Assembly: GCA_947258865.1 (NCBI GenBank)
Contig: CAMYKC010000027.1
Coordinates: 1 to 43,224 of the forward strand
Source: an uncultured Lysobacterales bacterium
Lineage (GTDB): Bacteria > Pseudomonadota > Gammaproteobacteria > Xanthomonadales > SZUA-36
Reading direction: 5' to 3'
DNA length: 43,224 bases
Under the pieces are notes generated by a model. The model saw only the letters and a program-made list of their open reading frames with translations. It ran no database searches and was not told where the DNA came from. Shown here in pieces: positions 36,841 to 43,224 of this stretch (position 1 is its first letter; each line of letters opens with the position of its first letter). Both the position numbers and the translations under genes were made by a program.

Positions 36841-38414
36841 GGGGTCTCCGTCTCCAGTTCCAGGTACCTCGAAAGGTGAATATCCCTGATGTTATCGACA
36901 AAACCAGTAAGCCGGGGCTTTACCAGGTGGCGCGATACGTAATAGTAAAGTGGTATCGCCGGCATGTCCTGCATTAACTGAGCTTCCGCACGGTGTAATA
37001 GTTCCATCCGGATCCCGCCAGAGGCGATAGCAGCCGACTTCATCAGGCTGTCGAATTCGCGATTCGCATAAAACGTGTTGTTGAGGCTGTTACCATCGAG
37101 GAACAGGTCCAGGAAACTCGCTGGATCTGCGTAGTCGGCAATCCAACCACCACGAAAGACCTCGGTAATCATGCCCATCTTCCGGTTATTTACAAAGACT
37201 TTCCACTCTTCATTGACCAGCTGCGTGTTGACGCCCAGCACCTGTTTCCACATCGCTGCGACGGCGACTGCCACGCGCCGGTGAACACCGGAGGTGTTGT
37301 AGCGGAGTTCCAGCAGTAAGGGTTCGTGGCGGCCGAAACCGGACTGTCTGAACAGACGCCTGGCCTCGGCCTCCCTGTCCTGCTGGCTGGCTCCGGCCTG
37401 CGCCATACCGGCGGGCTCGTAAGCGGGAATGCCCGGCGGCACAATGCTCCAGGCTGGCAGTTCACCGGCGCCGAGCACGGTCTCGGCAAGAATCTTCCTG
37501 TTGATGGCCAGTGACAAAGCCTGCCGCAGGTCCCCGGATTGGCCCAGTTTCGAATGATTGAAGTTCAGGCCCAGCCAGAATGTTCCCAGGTAGGGATGCA
37601 CCCTCAGGTCGTCTGGCATTTTCTGCCGGAGCCACTCGAAACGTCCCGCCGGAATAGTCTCGGTAATTTCGAGTTCACCCGCGCGGTACCTGGACAGCTC
37701 CGCAGCGGGCTCTTCGATCGGAAAATACTCGATGGTCGCCGTGGCCACAGATTCCGCCGCATGAAACCCGGGATTACGATCCAGGCGAATGCTGGCCCGC
37801 GGGATCCACTCAATTATCTTGTATGATCCATTTACCGGGGCATTCCTCGGGTCATTCATCCCCAATGCGTGGAGCGGATAACTCACCGGATGGGCAAGGA
37901 TTTCGAGGATCCAAGGAGCCGGTTCAGCCAGAACCACGTCAATTACATTGATATCTACCGCGTATATGCCGAGGGACTCCACCGGCGCACTGCCCTTGAG
38001 TATTTCATTTGCGTTGAGCACGTCCTTGAGCAGACCCGCGGTTGCAGCCGCAGTTTCGGGTGTAAACGCCCTTCGCCATGCGCGCAGGAAGTCCTCAGCG
38101 ATTACGGCTTCGCCATTGGACCAGCGGGCTTCAGGACGCAGCGTGAATCGATAGCGCTTGCCCCCATCCAGCACCTGCCACGACGACGCCTGTCCCGGTG
38201 CCGGTTCGCCATTGACATCGAAGGTCACCAGACCTTCACGAATATCTCTCAGCAGATTGATCGCGGCCAGGCCCTGGGCCTGGTGGATGTGAAGTGAATC
38301 GGGCTCTGGCCCCAGTCCGCGCCGGATTGCGGAGGCGAATGAACTTTCCGAGACGAGGCAGGCTACCAGGAACAACAGCGTGTATATTTTATTGGGTAAG
38401 ATGCGAGGGCGCAT
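36837..38414 (-). CDS. Peptide-type solute-binding protein (SBP family 5), second
   Basis: Predicted 525 residues from ATG 38414; an upstream start at 38603 would add an unlikely leader and run into the divergent gshA start. The signal peptide (NKIYTLLFLVACLVSESSFASA) has both a possible lipobox (LVAC) and a signal-peptidase I site (FASA). The body follows the OppA plan: RRGLGPEPDSLHIHQAQGL, FTLRPEARWSNGEAVIAEDF, and WSIVPPGIPAYEP. It is clearly a paralogue of the next gene, with matching segments throughout. It is first in the operon and overlaps the next gene by four bases. Confidence 0.9.
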   Translation of the reverse strand: MRPRILPNKIYTLLFLVACLVSESSFASAIRRGLGPEPDSLHIHQAQGLAAINLLRDIREGLVTFDVNGEPAPGQASSWQVLDGGKRYRFTLRPEARWSNGEAVIAEDFLRAWRRAFTPETAAATAGLLKDVLNANEILKGSAPVESLGIYAVDINVIDVVLAEPAPWILEILAHPVSYPLHALGMNDPRNAPVNGSYKIIEWIPRASIRLDRNPGFHAAESVATATIEYFPIEEPAAELSRYRAGELEITETIPAGRFEWLRQKMPDDLRVHPYLGTFWLGLNFNHSKLGQSGDLRQALSLAINRKILAETVLGAGELPAWSIVPPGIPAYEPAGMAQAGASQQDREAEARRLFRQSGFGRHEPLLLELRYNTSGVHRRVAVAVAAMWKQVLGVNTQLVNEEWKVFVNNRKMGMITEVFRGGWIADYADPASFLDLFLDGNSLNNTFYANREFDSLMKSAAIASGGIRMELLHRAEAQLMQDMPAIPLYYYVSRHLVKPRLTGFVDNIRDIHLSRYLELETETP

Positions 38415-38587
38415 TTGGCGATCCAGCCTGTTTCGTCCGTGTTCCTGCGTGTATCCTAGGCAATCGGCCCGATCTTTCCAATCCATAATTGAAAAGCCGG
38501 GTGAAATTGCAGCCCAGCCAGTTCGGTCAACAATGGTGAATACACGGCGGGGCATGGAATATTCATTTTGAAAAATTCGGCAAAACC

Positions 38588-39931
38588 ATGAAGTTCGAAA
38601 CAAAAGAACAACTCGTCGAATACCTGGAAAGCGGATGCAAACCGGAATCGCAGTGGAAGCTTGGAACGGAACACGAGAAGTTTGGATATACGCTGGACGA
38701 CCTGCGTCCTCTGCCCTACCAGGGTGAGCGCAGCATTCATGCCATTCTCAACGGCCTGGCCGAAAACTTCGACTGGCGGCCGGTGCTGGAAGAAGGACGG
38801 CCCATCGCTCTGATCGATGACACGGGCGCTTCCATCACGCTTGAGCCCGGCGGTCAGCTGGAGTTATCCGGCGCCATCCTGGACAACATCCACCAGACCT
38901 GCACGGAAGTGAATACGCACCTCAAACAGGTTCGTTACGTATCGGAGCCCCTGGGTATCGCATTTCTCGGTATGGGCTTCCAGCCAAAATGGCGACGCGA
39001 AGACATGGAATGGATGCCGAAAGCCCGATATCGCATCATGCGGGATTACATGCAAAAAGTAGGCACCATGGGTCATGACATGATGACCCGGACCTGCACG
39101 GTTCAGGTCAACATGGATTTCCGGTCGGAGTCCGACATGGTGCACAAATTCCGCACTTCACTGGCGCTTCAGCCTGTTGCGACCGCGCTGTTTGCCAATT
39201 CCCCATTCACGGACGGCAAACCAAACGGCTACGTAAGTTACCGGTCTCATGTTTGGGAAGATACCGACCCCGACCGGACCGGAATGTTGCCATTCGTATT
39301 CGACGCGGACATGGGGTTTGAAAAATACACGGACTACATGCTGGATGTGCCGATGTACTTCGTTTACCGCGATGGTCAGTATCTGGACGCGTCCGGACAG
39401 TCCTTCCGCGATTTTCTCCTGGGCAAGCTGCCGGCCCTGCCCGATGAACAACCGACGCTGAAGGACTGGGAGGATCATCTGACGACGGCGTTTCCGGAGG
39501 TCAGGCTAAAGCGATTTCTTGAAATGAGGGGTGCTGATGGCGGCCCGTGGGCCCGGCTGTGCGCTTTGCCGGCGCTCTGGGCGGGCCTGCTCTATCACCG
39601 GCCCTCGCTGGATGCCGCCTGGGATATCGCGAAGGACTGGAGTATGAATGAGCGCCTGAAATTGCGGGAAGAAGTTCCCCGGCTGGGCCTCAAAGCCAAA
39701 ATCCGCGGTCGAACCGTCAAGGATATTGCGCTTGAAGTAATCGGCCTCGCCAAAGAAGGCCTTGCTGCCAGGAACCGCCTGAATGCCGCAGGCGACAATG
39801 AAACGGGATTTCTATCTCCGCTGCAGGAAGTCGCCGACAGCGGTGTCACGCCAGCTGAGCGGAAGCTGAAGCTCTATCACGGGGAGTGGAATGCTTCGGT
39901 TGATCCAATATTCACTGAATGCTCTTATTGA
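38588..39931 (+). CDS. gshA: Glutamate-cysteine ligase (plant/alphaproteobacterial-type GCS2)
   Basis: Predicted 447 residues, the usual length for this class. It makes gamma-glutamylcysteine, the first step to glutathione. Marks are [72 protein letters not shown] and [16 protein letters not shown]. This is the family related to plant GCL and EgtA rather than the E. coli GshA. No gshB is in the window. It is divergent from the transporter operon, with 173 bases between the starts. Confidence 0.93.
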   Translation: MKFETKEQLVEYLESGCKPESQWKLGTEHEKFGYTLDDLRPLPYQGERSIHAILNGLAENFDWRPVLEEGRPIALIDDTGASITLEPGGQLELSGAILDNIHQTCTEVNTHLKQVRYVSEPLGIAFLGMGFQPKWRREDMEWMPKARYRIMRDYMQKVGTMGHDMMTRTCTVQVNMDFRSESDMVHKFRTSLALQPVATALFANSPFTDGKPNGYVSYRSHVWEDTDPDRTGMLPFVFDADMGFEKYTDYMLDVPMYFVYRDGQYLDASGQSFRDFLLGKLPALPDEQPTLKDWEDHLTTAFPEVRLKRFLEMRGADGGPWARLCALPALWAGLLYHRPSLDAAWDIAKDWSMNERLKLREEVPRLGLKAKIRGRTVKDIALEVIGLAKEGLAARNRLNAAGDNETGFLSPLQEVADSGVTPAERKLKLYHGEWNASVDPIFTECSY

Positions 39932-39978
39932 CGAGCCCGGGTAGCTGGGTTTCAGAAAAGGATTATCCTTCCCGAAAC

Positions 39979-40404
39979 CTACTCGCAGGGGCCGATTCGT
40001 TGTCCTGACCAGTTCATGGTCATTTCCATGGTCTGGCCCTGGAACGAGACGGTAATCACACCATCGCCGGTGACCGTATCGCCCCCGGAGGTTGCTGTCC
40101 ACTCACCGTGAGAGGTACCGCCCTCAACCGGGCAATCTACTGTCCACTTCATGGTGTCGCCATCCAGCTGCTCCATGACGAAACTGCAATCTGGATCCAT
40201 GTCTTCGGTTCTCACTTCGTCCATTGAAATCTCGGACTTCTCCATGCACTCCGTGACCGTTGTTACACGTGGCTGGGGCAGCATCGGCATATTCATCGTC
40301 GATGTCATTTCCCACATGCCGGGTTCAACCGGAATTCCATCCGCAAAAGCGGCCGGTACTGCAGCCAGCAGAACGCCTGCCAGTAATATATTTCTGATTG
40401 TCAT
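39979..40404 (-). CDS. DUF3617 periplasmic protein
   Basis: Predicted 141 residues from ATG 40404, which has GAGGA upstream and a clean signal peptide (LLAGVLLAAVPAAFADG). The earlier in-frame start at 40536 would bury the signal peptide. The mature protein opens PVEPGMWEMTSTMNMPMLPQ, carries TECMEKSEI, then FVMEQLDGDTMKWTVDCPV, and a final C-terminal GPCE. The paired cysteines and GxWE opening are typical of DUF3617. No activity is known. It is convergent with gshA (47 bases apart) and downstream of algC. Confidence 0.85.
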   Translation of the reverse strand: MTIRNILLAGVLLAAVPAAFADGIPVEPGMWEMTSTMNMPMLPQPRVTTVTECMEKSEISMDEVRTEDMDPDCSFVMEQLDGDTMKWTVDCPVEGGTSHGEWTATSGGDTVTGDGVITVSFQGQTMEMTMNWSGQRIGPCE

Positions 40405-40539
40405 GTTACGGTCCTCGTATGCAACGTAAGGCCAGGCCGATTTACTGATCTTCAACCTTCCAAACGACATATTTCCATTCGTTCCGGTCAGGCGACTCGT
40501 GGTCAAAACCAAGCCGGTAGGTTTTGCCGGCCTCACTGG

Positions 40540-43005
40540 TCAGAACGGAAGTTCGAGATCCGGCTTGAGCTCGAGCATTTGTGACCGGAATGTCGTTTTA
40601 ATCCGGGTTAATGCCTCCTCGGTCTCCGCATCGAAACGGACGACTAAAATCGGTGTCGTGTTGGAAGCCCTGACCAGGCCCCATCCATCCTCGAAATCAG
40701 CCCTGAGCCCGTCTATCGTGCTGATCTGGGCTTCATCGAACTGCGCCGCGGCTTTGAACGATTCGACAAAAGCATGATTCTCCCCTTCCTGCATCTGGAC
40801 TTTCAGCTCGGGGGTGCTGTAGCTGGTCGGCAATGAATTCAGAATAGCTTCCGGTGGCGTTTCAATACCGCCCAGAATCTCAAGCAGCCGCGCTGCAGCG
40901 TAAATGCCATCGTCAACGCCGTACCAGCGTTCTCCAAAAAAGAAGTGTCCACTCATCTCGCCGGCGAAGGGAGAACCGACTTCTTTCATCTTCGCCTTCA
41001 TCAACGAATGACCCGTCTTATACATGATGGGATTTCCGCCCGCTTCCTTGATGACCTTGGGCAGGTGCCCGGTGCACTTCACATCGTAAAGGATGGTCGC
41101 ACCGGGTACACGGTCCAGGACATCCATGGCCAGCAGCATCATGACCCGGTCCGGGTAAATGATATTGCCTGCAAGTGTGACTACGCCCAGTCTGTCCGCG
41201 TCTCCATCCAAAGCGAAGCCGAGGTCTGCATCCATCAATCGCACGGACTCGATCAGGTCTTTGAGGTTTTCGGGTTCGCTGGGATCAGGATGATGATTGG
41301 GAAAAGTTCCATCGACCTCGTCGAAAAGCGGCAAGACCTCGGCCCCGATCGCCCTCAGCGTATCTGCTGCACAAACGCCGCCGATACCGTTGCCGCAATC
41401 TATGACGATTCGTAACGGTTTTTCGATCTGGATGTCGCGGGCTATACGCTCAATGTAGTCGGGAACGACATTTTTCCGTGTCACCTGGCCCTGACCGGAT
41501 TTCACTTCGCCTGCTACTATGCGATGGTACAGGCCTGAGATCTGGTCACCGTACAATGTGTCCCCGGCGATCATGATCTTGAACCCATTGTAGTCGGGGG
41601 GATTATGGCTGCCAGTGATCATCACTCCTGAACCCGCGGCGATTTCGTGGGCGGCAAAATACAACACACCGGTGGGAACGCCCCCGATGTCCAGAACGTC
41701 GCAGCCCGTTGACAGAATGCCTTCTATCATGCCCTTCATCAGATAGGGGCCGGACAATCGGCCATCCCGCGCCACGACCACCGGGCCTGCGGCCGCTTCC
41801 AGGGCCAATGTACCGATTGCCTGACCAACGTTTTTCGCAACACCGGAGTCCAGCGTCTTGTCGATTACGCCCCGGATGTCGTAGGCGCGGAAAATTTCCG
41901 GGGTGAGTTCCACCGGGCTGTGCGCCGCCTCTCTCAACCTGCGCCGTTCGGCGATGTCAAAATGCAGATTCATCAGCGGCGGTGCTGCCTGCTCTGCGAA
42001 TTCGGCATCGCCTTCTTCCGGGCTTGCAGTCTTCTCCCTCGCCTTTTGGCTATCGACGAGGGCCGTCTTGTCATCAGAAGGGGAGGCAGCAAGCTGTTCA
42101 TCGCGTTTCAGCGCAACAGTTGCGGCTGCACGTTCTTTCCTGGCCTCTTCTATTTTGTGGGCAAGAGACCATTTTTGATTGCTGCGGTTGAGAACGAGCG
42201 CGGCAAACAGACAGAAGATGCCAGCCAGCATCATCAACACAAGGCTGCCTGCACCGATCAACCCAATGCTCTGATTGCTTGGGAATTCGATCCTGAACAA
42301 ACTACCCGGCACCACGATTCGTTCCGGAACCTCACCAAGCAGGGAAGCATCACCGAACTGCTTGAGATTGCTTGAAGGTTGCCGGCCATTGAACTGCGAG
42401 ACCCTGATGAAACCGAGTTCATCGAATCCCGGGTTGAAACCGTCCAGGACGAACTCCGGATCCATCGAAACCACCAGCACTCCCAGGAAGTCGTCACCGG
42501 ACCGGATGGGCACCGCATCGACCATCTGGGGTGGCTGAAGAACGTGATGGATTTGAAGCAGTGCCTTGTTCCCATCCTGGGCGGACAGGATCATGTCCAA
42601 CTTGGCAAAACCGGCCTGGCCCAGATCGGGCGGGCGCAATTCGGCGGTATCGGGGCCAAATACCTCGACGCCGGATATCTGGCTTATTCTCCCGTTAAGG
42701 TAAGAGAACAGGTCGTTTATGGTATCCGGGTCTTCAAGTGCCCGGCCAGCCAATGTCTGTGTCTGTTCATCAGCCAGAACGCTTTTGAACGTATTAATCG
42801 GCTGAAGCAACTGCTCAACAGCCTGCTGGCCTTCTGAGCGAGCGGCTTCCCACGCCCGGCCGGAGCGCCAGTCTGAGAAGAACAGCCAACCGGCGAGGAC
42901 GGGAATGAGGATACCAAACAGACCAAGCGCCAGTATCAACCGGCGGTCGACGCGCTTCTCACCCGTAATATGAAATTTGTTCTGCAGTTCTTTGATCAGC
43001 TCCAT
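40540..43005 (-). CDS. algC: Phosphomannomutase/phosphoglucomutase AlgC with N-terminal membrane domain
   Basis: Predicted 821 residues. The C-terminal part (from about residue 365) is a full mutase: phospho-Ser S466 in ITGSHNPPDYNG, metal loop DGDADR at about 600, sugar-binding GEMSGHFFF, and phosphate-binding RASNTTP. It supplies mannose-1-P and glucose-1-P for exopolysaccharide and LPS. The N-terminal part has two membrane helices (RLILALGLFGILIPVLAGWLF and IGLIGAGSLVLMMLAGIFCL) around a periplasmic sensor-like domain, then a charged linker. Long AlgC forms of this kind occur in Pseudomonas-like genomes. It starts 12 bases after dut, the known dut-algC arrangement. Confidence 0.93.
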   Translation of the reverse strand: MELIKELQNKFHITGEKRVDRRLILALGLFGILIPVLAGWLFFSDWRSGRAWEAARSEGQQAVEQLLQPINTFKSVLADEQTQTLAGRALEDPDTINDLFSYLNGRISQISGVEVFGPDTAELRPPDLGQAGFAKLDMILSAQDGNKALLQIHHVLQPPQMVDAVPIRSGDDFLGVLVVSMDPEFVLDGFNPGFDELGFIRVSQFNGRQPSSNLKQFGDASLLGEVPERIVVPGSLFRIEFPSNQSIGLIGAGSLVLMMLAGIFCLFAALVLNRSNQKWSLAHKIEEARKERAAATVALKRDEQLAASPSDDKTALVDSQKAREKTASPEEGDAEFAEQAAPPLMNLHFDIAERRRLREAAHSPVELTPEIFRAYDIRGVIDKTLDSGVAKNVGQAIGTLALEAAAGPVVVARDGRLSGPYLMKGMIEGILSTGCDVLDIGGVPTGVLYFAAHEIAAGSGVMITGSHNPPDYNGFKIMIAGDTLYGDQISGLYHRIVAGEVKSGQGQVTRKNVVPDYIERIARDIQIEKPLRIVIDCGNGIGGVCAADTLRAIGAEVLPLFDEVDGTFPNHHPDPSEPENLKDLIESVRLMDADLGFALDGDADRLGVVTLAGNIIYPDRVMMLLAMDVLDRVPGATILYDVKCTGHLPKVIKEAGGNPIMYKTGHSLMKAKMKEVGSPFAGEMSGHFFFGERWYGVDDGIYAAARLLEILGGIETPPEAILNSLPTSYSTPELKVQMQEGENHAFVESFKAAAQFDEAQISTIDGLRADFEDGWGLVRASNTTPILVVRFDAETEEALTRIKTTFRSQMLELKPDLELPF

Positions 43006-43017
43006 GATCTTGGTCCC

Positions 43018-43224
43018 TTAAGCATGTCCGGTATGCCCAAAGCCGCCACCGCCACGCTGCGAGATTTCGAATTCTTCGACACGCTGCCACTGTGCCTTGA
43101 CCACCGGCAAAAACACCAACTGCGCGATCCGCGCTCCGGGTTCGACCCTGAAGCTCGAACCGGAGCGGTTCCAGCAGGATACAAAAACCTGACCCTGATA
43201 GTCACTATCGATAAGGCCTACCAG
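43018..43224 (-). CDS. dut: Deoxyuridine triphosphatase, 3' end only
   Basis: The last 68 codons of a dUTPase, running off the right edge of the window. Marks are [20 protein letters not shown] (motifs III and IV), [16 protein letters not shown], and the C-terminal arm [12 protein letters not shown] (motif V), which closes over the active site. The enzyme removes dUTP to keep uracil out of DNA. It ends 12 bases before algC. The N-terminus with motifs I and II is outside the window. Confidence 0.93.
   Translation of the reverse strand: MVGLIDSDYQGQVFVSCWNRSGSSFRVEPGARIAQLVFLPVVKAQWQRVEEFEISQRGGGGFGHTGHA

Noticed and set aside
42996-43205. Open frame of 69 codons with ATG on the minus strand
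   Set aside because: It is out of frame with dut, whose C-terminal motifs read clearly through the same bases, and it overlaps the algC start.

Overview
The window looks like a chromosomal segment of a Gram-negative gammaproteobacterium with moderately high GC. The signs are an rsmG-parA-parB-atp gene order typical of origin-proximal gammaproteobacterial DNA, a dut-algC pair as in Pseudomonas-like genomes, many lipoprotein signal peptides, REP palindromes, and an IPTL-CTERM sorting tail. The genus cannot be fixed from the sequence alone. I see no tRNA, rRNA, CRISPR array, phage genes or insertion-sequence transposase.

Layout. 1-879: 3' part of an amidohydrolase. 1016-7006: a very large secreted surface protein with nine 159-residue tandem repeats and an IPTL-CTERM tail. 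7131-8181: remnants of two convergent genes, a CPBP membrane protease and a CaiB-type CoA-transferase, that both lost their 3' ends at one junction. 8188-9776: an amidohydrolase and a NicO/UreH-like metal transporter, co-directional with the CoA-transferase remnant. 9919-11975: a LeuC/LeuD-like dehydratase pair. 11990-12192: a nested palindromic repeat complex. 12199-18548: a lipoprotein alkylsulfatase, a secreted two-repeat protein, YbaN, a DUF4124 protein, a gluzincin-like peptidase and a broken beta-carbonic anhydrase.

18610-27869 is read leftward and carries the complete F-type ATP synthase operon atpI-B-E-F-H-A-G-D-C. It has three peculiarities: atpI is cut short and runs into atpB; subunit a carries an extra hydrophobic stretch of about 60 residues before its last helix; and a second, intact epsilon-subunit gene lies downstream with a lipocalin and a VOC protein, separated from the first by a small secreted protein and two look-alike terminators.

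27870-28194 is a non-coding stretch holding the atp promoter candidate and a second copy of the dispersed palindrome. 28195-38414, also leftward, is a tightly coupled run: two peptide-type solute-binding proteins, a single-chain fusion of the two permease subunits, two ATPases, a lipoprotein, rsmG, parA and parB. mnmG, the usual neighbour of rsmG, is absent. 38588-43224: gshA, a DUF3617 protein, algC with a membrane-sensor front end, and the 3' end of dut.

The points most worth checking are the altered ATP synthase locus, the OppB-OppC permease fusion, the exact-period repeat protein, and the dispersed palindrome family.
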